A stretch of DNA of 64,000 nt from the NCBI GenBank assembly GCA_963755985.1, contig CAVWLO010000002.1, positions 558,001 to 622,000 on the forward strand. Reading direction: 5' to 3'. The DNA is from DASXMT01 sp963755985. GTDB lineage: Bacteria; Actinomycetota; Acidimicrobiia; Acidimicrobiales; RAAP-2. Positions within the stretch are counted from its first letter, which is position 1. Each line of letters starts with the position of its first letter. Below are positions 34,122 through 47,900 of the stretch, in pieces. The notes beneath the pieces are model-generated. The model did not search any database, had not been told where the DNA came from, and saw only the letters and a list, made by a program, of their open reading frames with translations. The position numbers and the translations under genes are program-made.

Positions 34122-34955
34122 ATGGAAGACCGAAGTGGCGATCCCCTGCTTGTCGAGGCGCTGGGCCAGCTCTTCGGCCAGGGCTACCGACCGGTGTCGG
34201 CCGCCCGTGCACCCCATGGCCACGGTCAGGTACGACTTGCCCTCCCGGACATAGGCGGGGATGAGCATGGTCAGCATGTCGTCCAGCTTGTCCAAGAACT
34301 CGGTGGTCTCGGTCCGTCCGAGCACGTAGTCCCGCACCGGTTCATCCAGCCCACTCTGGGGGCGCAGGGATTCCACCCAATACGGGTTGGGCAGGAACCG
34401 GCAGTCGAACATCAGGTCGACGTCCAGCGGGACCCCGTGCTTGAACCCGAATGACAGGATAGAGGTCTGCATGGTGGCGTCCGGGTCGTCGCCGCCGAAG
34501 ACCTCCATCAGCCGGCTCCGGAGCTGGTTGACGTTGAGCTCACCCGTGTCGATGACCAGGTCGGCGTGGTCCCGGAGGGGCTGAAGGAGCGCACGCTCCT
34601 CGGCGATGGAGCCCTCCACCCCCCGGCCGCTCAACGGGTGACGGCGGCGGGTGCCCTCGAACCGGCGGACGAGGATGTCGTCGGCGGCGTCGAGGAAGAC
34701 CATCCGGACCCGGTCGCGTCCCGACCGGAGGTCCTCGATGGCCGGGATCACGTCGTCGATGTCCCCACCACCCCGCCCGACCACGAAGGCCACGTGCTCG
34801 AGCTCGTTCCCCGACCCCCGGACCAGCTCGGACACCTTGGAGATGAGGGCGGACGGCATGTTGTCGATGACGAACCAACCGAGGTCCTCGAGCGTGGCCC
34901 CGGCCGTGGACCGGCCCGCCCCGGACATCCCGGTGACCACGAGGTACTCGCTCAC
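34104..34955 (-). CDS. rapZ: RNase adapter / nucleotide-binding protein RapZ
   Basis: 283-aa cytosolic RapZ (YvcJ) family protein. The Walker A is GMSGAGRST, with Arg in place of Lys as is usual in actinobacteria; the conserved LEDLGWFVIDNMP, LSFGFKHGVPLDVDLMFDCRFLPNPYW and CTGGRHRSVALAEELA regions are intact. GTG 34955 overlaps the uvrC stop as GTGA. The last codons and the TGA (34104-34106) lie in the tandem repeat array. Between uvrC and yvcK, as in most actinobacteria. Confidence 0.96.
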   Translation of the reverse strand: MSEYLVVTGMSGAGRSTAGATLEDLGWFVIDNMPSALISKVSELVRGSGNELEHVAFVVGRGGGDIDDVIPAIEDLRSGRDRVRMVFLDAADDILVRRFEGTRRRHPLSGRGVEGSIAEERALLQPLRDHADLVIDTGELNVNQLRSRLMEVFGGDDPDATMQTSILSFGFKHGVPLDVDLMFDCRFLPNPYWVESLRPQSGLDEPVRDYVLGRTETTEFLDKLDDMLTMLIPAYVREGKSYLTVAMGCTGGRHRSVALAEELAQRLDKQGIATSVFHRDVDR

Positions 34956-36904
34956 CCGACCACTCTCGCACGCTGGGGGCGACGCCCGCTGGGACTCATC
35001 GGCTCGTGGAGCCGTCGGTGGACCGTGTCGGCCACCTCGTCGGGCAACCACGACAGGGCCCGGAGTTCCTCGAGGTCGGCCCGGCGCAACGAGCCGATCC
35101 CCCCGAATTGGCTGAGCAACCGGGCCCGCCGCTTGGGCCCGAGCCCGGGGATGCCGTCGAGCACGCCGGCGGTCATGCGCTTACCCCGCAGCTTCCGATG
35201 GTAGGAGATGGCGAACCGGTGGGCCTCGTCCCGGAGCCGCTGGAGCAGGTAGAGCGCCTCTGACTGCCGGGGCAGCCGCAGGGGCTGGTCCTGGCCGGGT
35301 AGGTAGACCTCCTCGAAGCTCTTGGCCAGCGAGGCAATGGGGATCCGCTCGGTCAGCCCCAATTGCTCGAGCACCCGGACACCCACGGCCAGCTGGCCCT
35401 TCCCGCCGTCGAGCAGCAGGAGCTGGGGTGGGTAGGCGAAGCGGCGGCGACGGGCCGGCTTGCGCTCGGATGGATCGGGATCCGCCTCCCGCTCGGGCCC
35501 CGGTCGCCGGTCCGCCCTCTCCTCCTCCTCGAGCAGGGCGGTGAGCCGCCGAGTGAGCACCTCTTCCATGGCCGCGTAGTCGTCGTTCCCGGGGACCGAC
35601 GACACCTTGTAGTGGCGATAGTCGCTCTTTTTGGGCAGTCCGTCCTCGAAGACGACCATAGAACCGACGTAGTCGGTGCCCTGGAGGTGGCTCATGTCGT
35701 AGCACTCGATGCGGAGCGGAGCGTCAGGCAGACCCAGCTCCCGTTGCAACGACTCGAGGGCCCGGGCCCGGCTGTTGTGGTCGGCCGTCCGCTGCAGGCG
35801 GTGGCGGAGGAACGCCTCGTCGGCGTTGTGGGTCACGGTCTGTTGGAGTTGGCGCTTGGGCCCCCGGACCGGGACCCGCATGGCCACCGGACCCCCCCGC
35901 CGCTCGACGAGGTACTCGGACACCGCCTCGACATCATCGGGAAGGGTGGGCACCAGCACCTGTCGGGGCACACCGGAGGGGGCGTCGGCGTACACGTCGA
36001 CCAGGATGCGCCCGATCAGCTCTGCAGGGGTGAGGTCCTCGACCTTGTCCACGAACAGGGCCAGCCTCCCGACCACCTTGCCCGAGCGGACATGGAACAC
36101 CTGGACGGCGGCCTCGAGCTCGTCCTCGGCCAGCCCGATGACGTCCAGGTCCTCCGGACGCTCGAGCTCCATCTGGCGCACGGCATCGGCCTTGCGCACA
36201 GCGTCGAGCTTGTCCCGCAGGATCGAGGCTCGCTCGAACTCGAGCGAGCCCGAAGCCGCCCGCATGTCCGACTCGAGCTGGCGCTCGAGCGCGGTGGTGT
36301 CGCCGGAGAGGATGGACATGAAGGCCTCAACCATCTCGGCATAGGCGTCGGGCTCCACTGCGGCGACGCACGGCCCCGAGCAGCGCTCGATGTGGTACAT
36401 CAGACAGGGCCGGCCCAGGCGCTGGTGGCGATCAAATTTATTGTTGCTGCAGCTTCGGATGGGGAAGGAGCGTAGGAGCAGGTCGAGCGTGTCCCGGATG
36501 GCGTACACGTTGGGGTACGGACCGAAGTACCGGACCCCGGTCCGTTTCCGTCCCCGGACGACCGCCGGACGGGGCCACTCCTCGTCGACGGTGATGGCCA
36601 GCCACGGGTAGCTCTTGTCGTCCTTCAGGCGCACGTTGTAGCGGGGCTGGAACTGCTGGATGAGGTTGTGCTCGAGGAGCAGGGCTTCGCTCTCGGAGCC
36701 GACCACCATCCACTCGACGTGGTCGGCCTGGTCGACCATCTGAGCCGTCCGGGGGGCCAGCGCGCTCGGGTCCTGGAAATAGGAGTTCAGCCGGGACCGG
36801 AGGGACTTGGCCTTGCCCACATAGAGCACCCGGCCGTGCCTGTCCACGAACTGGTACGACCCTGGGCCGTCGGGCACGGAGCCGCTCGCTGGTCTGGTCA
36901 CCAC
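34952..36904 (-). CDS. uvrC: Excinuclease ABC subunit C
   Basis: 650-aa nuclease subunit making both incisions in nucleotide excision repair. The N-terminal GIY-YIG domain begins GSYQFVDRHGRVLYVGKAKS; a UVR motif is present (EFERASILRDKLDAVRK); the C-terminal RNase H-like half has IECYDMSHLQGTDYVGSMV and LLLDGGKGQLAVG; and it ends in helix-hairpin-helix IPGLGPKRRARLLSQFG. GTG 36904 (or 36901) was chosen where the GIY-YIG domain begins; longer frames overlap the divergent nadA leader. First gene of the uvrC-rapZ-yvcK run. Confidence 0.96.
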   Translation of the reverse strand: MVTRPASGSVPDGPGSYQFVDRHGRVLYVGKAKSLRSRLNSYFQDPSALAPRTAQMVDQADHVEWMVVGSESEALLLEHNLIQQFQPRYNVRLKDDKSYPWLAITVDEEWPRPAVVRGRKRTGVRYFGPYPNVYAIRDTLDLLLRSFPIRSCSNNKFDRHQRLGRPCLMYHIERCSGPCVAAVEPDAYAEMVEAFMSILSGDTTALERQLESDMRAASGSLEFERASILRDKLDAVRKADAVRQMELERPEDLDVIGLAEDELEAAVQVFHVRSGKVVGRLALFVDKVEDLTPAELIGRILVDVYADAPSGVPRQVLVPTLPDDVEAVSEYLVERRGGPVAMRVPVRGPKRQLQQTVTHNADEAFLRHRLQRTADHNSRARALESLQRELGLPDAPLRIECYDMSHLQGTDYVGSMVVFEDGLPKKSDYRHYKVSSVPGNDDYAAMEEVLTRRLTALLEEEERADRRPGPEREADPDPSERKPARRRRFAYPPQLLLLDGGKGQLAVGVRVLEQLGLTERIPIASLAKSFEEVYLPGQDQPLRLPRQSEALYLLQRLRDEAHRFAISYHRKLRGKRMTAGVLDGIPGLGPKRRARLLSQFGGIGSLRRADLEELRALSWLPDEVADTVHRRLHEPMSPSGRRPQRARVVG

Positions 36905-36934
36905 CGTTCCAGTGTGCCGTGTCCGGGGCCCTGG

Positions 36935-36959
36935 TCGTACCACCGCACCGCTGGTACGA
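36935..36959. promoter_or_regulatory. Perfect inverted repeat in the uvrC/nadA divergent region
   Basis: TCGTACCA, nine bases, TGGTACGA: perfect 8-base arms. It lies just upstream of TATGCT (36961-36966), a plausible -10 box for nadA transcription, so the dyad would cover the -35 region. Candidate operator; regulator unknown. Confidence 0.6.
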
Positions 36960-37087
36960 ATATGCTGGTGGGACGCCGGCCTGGTTTCCGGCGACATATG
37001 GCTCCGGGACCGACATCCCCGCGGATGGGCGACCAGGCTGTCCCCGCCGGTCATTACCGGAGCTCCTCCCAGGAGGTACGACACAAC

Positions 37088-38203
37088 ATGCTTCGGCTGC
37101 AACCGGCGCTCCCCGAGCGCTACACGACGGCGCACCCCGACGAGTTGGCCCAGTGGATCGGCGACGCCAAAGAGGCGCTCTGCTCCCGCCTGCTGATCCT
37201 GGGCCACCACTATCAGCGCGACGAGGTCATGCGCTGGGCCGACGCCCGGGGTGACTCGTTCGGGCTCTCCCGCATCGCCGCCGACCGGGGAGAGGCCGAG
37301 TTCGTCGTGTTCTGCGGCGTCCACTTCATGGCCGAGTCGGCCGACATCCTCACCGGGGACCACCAGCAGGTGATCCTCCCCGACCTCAACGCCGGTTGCT
37401 CCATGGCCGACATGGCCGACGTCGATGCCGTCGAGGAGGCCTGGGGGGTGCTGGGCGACGTCACCGACACCGATCGGGTGGTCCCGGTGACCTACATGAA
37501 CTCATCGGCTGCCCTCAAGGCCTTCGTCGGGCGGCACGGGGGTGTGGTCTGCACCTCGTCCAACGCCAGGGCCGTCCTGACCTGGGCCCTTGGGCCGGAC
37601 GAGTCGGGGATGAGCAGAGGCGACCAGGTCCTCTTCTTCCCCGACCAGCACCTGGGCCGCAACACCGGCTTCCAGATGGGCTATGGAGCCGACGACATGG
37701 CTGTGTGGGACCCCCGGCAGGACCGCGGCGGGCTCGACGACGTGACCCTCAAGACCTCGAGCCTCCTGCTCTGGAAGGGTCACTGCTCGGTGCACCAGCG
37801 GTTCAGCCCGGACCACGTCGCTTCCTTCCGGGCCGAGCACCCTGATGGCCTCGTCATTGCCCACCCTGAGTGCGCCCACGAGGTGGTCGAGCTGGCCGAT
37901 CAGGTCGGATCGACCGACTTCATCATCCGGGCGGTGGCCGACGCACCGGCTGGGTCGGTCATCGCGGTGGGGACCGAGATCCACCTGGTCAAGCGGCTGA
38001 ACGACGAGACCCCGGACAAGACGGTGGTCTCGCTCGATCCGTTGATCTGCCCCTGCTCGACCATGTTCCGGGTGGACGCCGCCCACCTGGCCTGGATCCT
38101 CGAGGGCCTGGTGGCAGGCGAGGTGCGCAACCGGATCTCGGTCGACCCGGACACGGCCATGTGGGCCAAGGTCGCCCTGGACCAGATGCTGATCACCGTC
38201 TGA
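37088..38203 (+). CDS. nadA: Quinolinate synthase A
   Basis: 371-aa [4Fe-4S] enzyme condensing iminoaspartate with dihydroxyacetone phosphate to quinolinate in de novo NAD synthesis. The three cluster-ligand cysteines are seen in NAGCSMADMAD, AHPECAHEV and ICPCSTMFR; the substrate-site LILGHHYQRDEVMRWAD and TYMNSSAALKAF are intact. ATG 37088 with AGGAGG about 11 bases upstream. Unlike its neighbours it is on the plus strand and stands alone; nadB and nadC are not in the window. The preceding dyad (36935-36959) suggests regulated expression. Confidence 0.97.
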   Translation: MLRLQPALPERYTTAHPDELAQWIGDAKEALCSRLLILGHHYQRDEVMRWADARGDSFGLSRIAADRGEAEFVVFCGVHFMAESADILTGDHQQVILPDLNAGCSMADMADVDAVEEAWGVLGDVTDTDRVVPVTYMNSSAALKAFVGRHGGVVCTSSNARAVLTWALGPDESGMSRGDQVLFFPDQHLGRNTGFQMGYGADDMAVWDPRQDRGGLDDVTLKTSSLLLWKGHCSVHQRFSPDHVASFRAEHPDGLVIAHPECAHEVVELADQVGSTDFIIRAVADAPAGSVIAVGTEIHLVKRLNDETPDKTVVSLDPLICPCSTMFRVDAAHLAWILEGLVAGEVRNRISVDPDTAMWAKVALDQMLITV

Positions 38204-38230
38204 GGCCAGCGATCACGAAAGCCCCGGCGA

Positions 38231-38240
<10 letters not shown>
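38204..38240. terminator. Possible bidirectional hairpin between nadA and uvrA
   Basis: GGCCAGC (38204-38210) and GCTGGCC (38234-38240) pair, with GATC on both sides continuing the stem apart from one bulged A. It sits between the convergent stops and covers the uvrA stop. There is no T-run, so termination is only a suggestion. Confidence 0.3.
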
Positions 38241-41104
<2,864 letters not shown>

Positions 41105-41144
41105 CTGGGTGAGGATACCGGTGCAGGGGCTTCGACAAGTCCGT

Positions 41145-43283
<2,139 letters not shown>

Positions 43284-43310
43284 CGTCCGATGGTACCGGG
43301 AGGGTGTGAC

Positions 43311-43931
43311 TCAGCCGGCTGCGCCCAGGTGCCGGGGCGACGACGTGAGGGCCGCCCACACCCGCTCCACCTCGCTGCGGAGGTGCTCGAGGTCCGACGA
43401 GTTGTCCACAACCAGGTCGGCCCCGGCCAAGCGCTCCTCCCGGGAGACCTGGGCCGCCATCCGGGCTTGGGCGTCCTCCATGCTCATCCCCCGGATCTCC
43501 ACCAGCCGGGCCAGCGCTGTCTCCACCGGGGCGTCGACCACCACCACCGAGTCGAGGGCCATCGACTGCCGGTGGGCGGCCGTGAGCAGGGGGATGTCCA
43601 GGACGACCACGCTGTCCGTTCCCGACGCCGCGTCCTTGCGCCGGGCCATCTCGGCACCGATGGCCGGATGGGTGATGGCGTTCAGGTCGGCCAGCGCCCC
43701 GGGGTCGGGAAAGACGATGGCGGCCAGGGCCGGGCGGTCGATCCGGCCCTCGTCGTCGACGATGGCGGGCCCGAACCGGTCGACGAGCGGCTGATAGGCC
43801 GGGCCGCCCGGCTCTACCACCTCCCGGGCGATCCGGTCGGCGTCGATGAGCACGGCCCCGAATTCCTCCAGGAGGTCGGCCACCGCCGACTTGCCCGCCC
43901 CGATTCCCCCCGTGAGGCCCACCGTGAGCAT
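43311..43931 (-). CDS. coaE: Dephospho-CoA kinase
   Basis: 206-aa enzyme adding the last phosphate of coenzyme A. Walker A GLTGGIGAGKSAVADLL, then LIDADRIAREVVEPG with the substrate-binding aspartate, and VVVDAPVETALARLVEIRG in the lid. In actinobacteria coaE is often next to uvrB, as here. ATG 43931. Confidence 0.95.
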   Translation of the reverse strand: MLTVGLTGGIGAGKSAVADLLEEFGAVLIDADRIAREVVEPGGPAYQPLVDRFGPAIVDDEGRIDRPALAAIVFPDPGALADLNAITHPAIGAEMARRKDAASGTDSVVVLDIPLLTAAHRQSMALDSVVVVDAPVETALARLVEIRGMSMEDAQARMAAQVSREERLAGADLVVDNSSDLEHLRSEVERVWAALTSSPRHLGAAG

Positions 43932-43947
43932 CGAGGACCCCTCCCGA

Positions 43948-44811
43948 TCAGGGACGACGAGGACGGGAGGCCGTGGCGAACAGCACCATGGTGGTGGCGT
44001 CGAGCTCGTCGGTCACGAAGAAGTCCTCGTCGGTGATGCCGGTGGCCCCGCCGGCGTCCCCCCGGGCGATGAGCCGGTAGGCGATGGGCAGGATCCGGGT
44101 GTAGGTGGCGATGTACCACTCCCTCGGGATCTTGTGCCGGAGGTCGAGCACGTCGAGCTTGAGCACCTTGTCGGCCTTGACCCGTCGGGCCGTGAAGTCC
44201 GCCTTGGCGTGGGGCACGGCGTCGAGCCCCTGGATCTCCACGTTATGGAAGTGCCGCTCCAGGAGGGCACGGAGCTCAGGGGGCTCGAAGAGGTGGATGT
44301 GGAAGGGGTTCTCGAAGTCGGCCGGCGCATTGGGGGTGAGGAAGAAGACCGTCCCGTCATCGGCCAGCACCCGGGCCAGCTCCCGGACATGGCCCTCGGG
44401 GTCGTTGAAGTGCTCGATCAGGTGCGAGGAACAGGCCCAGCGGAAGCTGCCGGTGGCGTACCCGAGGGACAGGGCGTTCATCTGGGCCACTCGGAGACCG
44501 TCCGCCGACCACCGACGGTTGGCCAGCTCCACGGCCTCGGCGCTGTAGTCCGCCCCGAACACCGGTCGCTCCTCCGAAACGAAGCGCACCGACTCGAAGC
44601 CCTGGCCGCACCCCACGTCGAGCATGGGCCCGACCCCCAGGCGCTCGATCACCGACCGGTACCCGGCCGCGTGCAACGCCAGCAGCGAGTCCGGCGTCAC
44701 TCCCTGCATGGGACGTTCGCCGGTCAACCGCCGGCCGGACGGCCGCGCCGGCTTGATCGTTGCGCTGATCGTCGGGGTCGCGGGCGGGTGCTGGCCGGTC
44801 TCCGGGGTCAT
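43948..44811 (-). CDS. Class I SAM-dependent methyltransferase
   Basis: 287-aa methyltransferase. SAM-binding motif I is MLDVGCGQGFESVRFVSE, followed by VFGADYSAEAVELANRRW, WACSSHLIEHFNDPEGHVRE and VFFLTPNAP, the order of a Methyltransf_11/25 fold. ATG 44811 follows AGGAAAG; the longer upstream frame runs across the divergent AftD start and is not used. The first ~50 residues are a Pro/Thr-rich lead-in. The gene is 16 bases from coaE and divergent from the glycan cluster, whose product it could modify; the target is not known. Confidence 0.88.
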   Translation of the reverse strand: MTPETGQHPPATPTISATIKPARPSGRRLTGERPMQGVTPDSLLALHAAGYRSVIERLGVGPMLDVGCGQGFESVRFVSEERPVFGADYSAEAVELANRRWSADGLRVAQMNALSLGYATGSFRWACSSHLIEHFNDPEGHVRELARVLADDGTVFFLTPNAPADFENPFHIHLFEPPELRALLERHFHNVEIQGLDAVPHAKADFTARRVKADKVLKLDVLDLRHKIPREWYIATYTRILPIAYRLIARGDAGGATGITDEDFFVTDELDATTMVLFATASRPRRP

Positions 44812-44907
44812 GGGTCGTCTTTCCTGGTCGCGTCGATACAGAGCGGCGTCGTTGTTTACACTACCGAGCACTCGTGCCGGAACCAGAACCAATTCCCTCG
44901 GTCCACC

Positions 44908-47900
44908 GTGGCCAGCAACCCCGGCAGATTGCGGGCGGCCTACGCGGTCCTCCGGTCGCCGAGCCGCATCCGGTCGGCCCTCGACTACGGCGTGGTCGCC
45001 CTCTTCGCCTTCGTCCCCATGCTGGCCTCCCAGCCGGGCATGGTGACCGACGACACCAAGACCTATCTCTACCTGGACCCGGGCAAGTACATCCGCCAGG
45101 CCGTGTCGCTCTGGGACCCCAACGTGGCCATGGGCACGGTGACCCACGAGAACATCGGCTACCTGCTGCCCATGGGCCCGTTCTACTGGGTCCTGGCCGA
45201 GTTGCACGTCCCGCTGTGGGTCGCCCAACGGCTGTGGATGGGCGCCATCCTCTTTGCCGCCGGCGCCGGGGTGCTCTACCTGTGCCGGACGGTGGGCCTG
45301 ACCGGCCCGGGCCGGTACGTCGCCTCCCTGGCCTTTCTCCTCACCCCGTACGTCCTGCAGTACTCCGGGCGGATCTCGGTCATCTTGCTGCCCTGGGCCG
45401 GGCTGCCGTGGATGCTGGCCTTCGTCATCCTGGCCCTCCGCCGGGGCGGCTGGCGCTACCCCGCACTCTTCGCCCTAGTGGTCGCCCTGGTCAGCGGGAT
45501 CAACGCCAGCTCGATCCTCTACGTGGGCGTGGCTCCCGTCCTCTGGCTGGTCTATGCCGTCGCCGTCGCCAAGGAGGCCACCTGGAGACGGGCCTGGGGG
45601 GTGGCCTGGCGGGTGGGGCTCCTCACCGCGCTGGCCTCGCTGTGGTGGGTGGTCGGGCTCCAGGTGGAGGCGGCCTACGGGGTCAACGTCCTCAAGTACA
45701 CCGAGACGGTTCCCTCCACCAGCGCCACCTCGTTGGCCTCGGAGATCCTCCACGGGCTCGGGTACTGGTACTTCTACGGGACCGATCGGGTCGGGCCCTG
45801 GACCGAGAGCTCGGTGGCCTACACCCAGAACCTGTGGCTCATGGGGGCCAGCTTCGCCGTGCCCGCGCTGTCCTTCCTGGCCGCGGTCTTCGTGCGGTGG
45901 CGGCACCGTGCCTATTTCATCCTGATCGTGGTGGTGGGCATGGTCCTCTCGGTCGGGGCCTATCCCTACGCCAACCCCTCCAGCGTGGGCTCGGTCTTCA
46001 AGTACCTGATGGTGAACACCACCGCCGGGCTGGCCATGCGCTCGACCGACCGGGCCACCCCGCTGGTGCTCCTGAGCCTGGCCATGCTGCTCGGGGCCGG
46101 AGTCACTGCCCTGGTGGCCCGGGCGCGACGGACCGGGCTCATCGTGGGCACCGCCGTGGTCGGGGTGGTCATCGCCGCCACCACGCCCTTGTGGACGGGC
46201 GCCATCATTGCCAACGGCTTCACCCAACCGGCGCACGTGCCCGACTACGTCGCACAGGCGGCGAAGACGCTCAACGCCACGCACACCTCCACCCGCGTCT
46301 TCGCCATCCCCGGGAACAACTTCGCCGCCTACCGGTGGGGCGACACCATCGACACCGCCTATCCCGCCCTGCTGAACCGACCGTTCGTGACCCACGAGCA
46401 GCAGATCATGGGGTCCCTCCCCACCGCCGATGTCCTGAATGCGGTGGACGTGCCCATCCAGGAAGGGACCATGGACTGGAGCTCCCTGGCCCCGATGGCC
46501 TCGCTCATGAGCGCCGGGGACGTCCTCGTCCAGTTCGACCAGGCCTATGAGCGCTACGACACGCCAAACCCCCAGGTCCTGGCCAAGCAACTCCAGCCCA
46601 CGCCCCAGGGGCTCTCCAACCCGGTCTCCTATGGGACGCCCCGGCCCAACGTGGCCACCATCCCCCGGCTGGACGAGACGGCACTGGGCCTAGCGGCCAA
46701 TTCCCCGTGGCCCAGCCCGCTCGTGTCCTACACCGTGGCCGCTCCCCGACCCGTCGTCCGAGGCGAGTCCACCGCCCACCCGCTCGTGGTGGACGGTGAC
46801 GCCAGCGGCATCGTCAATGCGGCGGCCATGGGCATGCTCAGCACCAACCCGACCATCCTCTATGCCGGCACCCTCGACACCAACAAGTCCCTCCGGGACT
46901 CGACCCTGACTCAGCCGGCCGACCTGGTGGTGACCGACACCAATCGCAAGCGGGGCTTCCGGTGGAATTCCCTCGAGGAGAATGCCGGCTACACCGAGAC
47001 GGTCAGTCAGAGCCCCATCGACCCGGCCGACCCCAGTGACGCCCCCCTGAACATCTTCCCCAATGCACCGGCCGACGCCCAGACCACTACCCAGTTCAAG
47101 GACCTCGCCTCCGTCTCGGCCTCCTCGTATGCCAACTCCATCACCTACTTCGCCGAGAATCGACCCTCCGCCGCCCTCGACGGCAACACCCAGACGGCCT
47201 GGCTCGACAACTCCTTCGTCTCGCCTACCGGCCAGTGGTGGCAAATGGTGCTGAAGAAACCGACGTCGACCGGGACCCTGACTCTGGTGCAGCCCCAAAC
47301 CGGGGACCCGAATCGTTGGATCACGAGGGTTACCGTGACCTTCGACGGCCGTTCGCCGATCGTGCTCAGGCTGGGGCCGGCGTCACGAACGCCATCGGGC
47401 CAACAGTTCACGTTTCCCGCCCGGACGTTCAAGAGGATGCGCATCCGGGTGGACAACTGGGCCGGCAGCCAGGCCTTCACCGGAGCCAGCGCGGTGGGCC
47501 TGGCCGAGGTGGCCGTCCCCGGGGTACAGGCCGACGAGACCGTCGCCCTGCCCCAGGACCTACTCCGGGCGGCGGGGCAGTCCTCCAGCAAGGACCGGTT
47601 GACCTTTCTGTTCACCCGGTTGCGCAGCTCCGGTGCACCGCCGCGCACCGACGTCGAGCCGTTCCTGTCGCGATCCTTTTGGATGCCCACCGCCCGGACC
47701 TTCTCTCTCACCGGCCAGGCACGCATCTCGCCCCTCATCCCCGACGACGCCATCGACCGACTGGTGGGCCGGCCCGGATCCGACGGCAGCGGGATCAAGG
47801 CCTACTCATCGGGGAGGCTCAACGGCGACCTCACAGCCGGCGCCATCTACACCCTCGACGGCAACTCGCAGACGGCATGGGAGCCCGGGCTCGGGGCGAC

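Noticed and set aside
43846..44907. A 354-codon N-terminal extension of the AftD-like protein
   Set aside because: This part is antisense to the methyltransferase and coaE and has unrelated composition; AftD homology starts at 44908.
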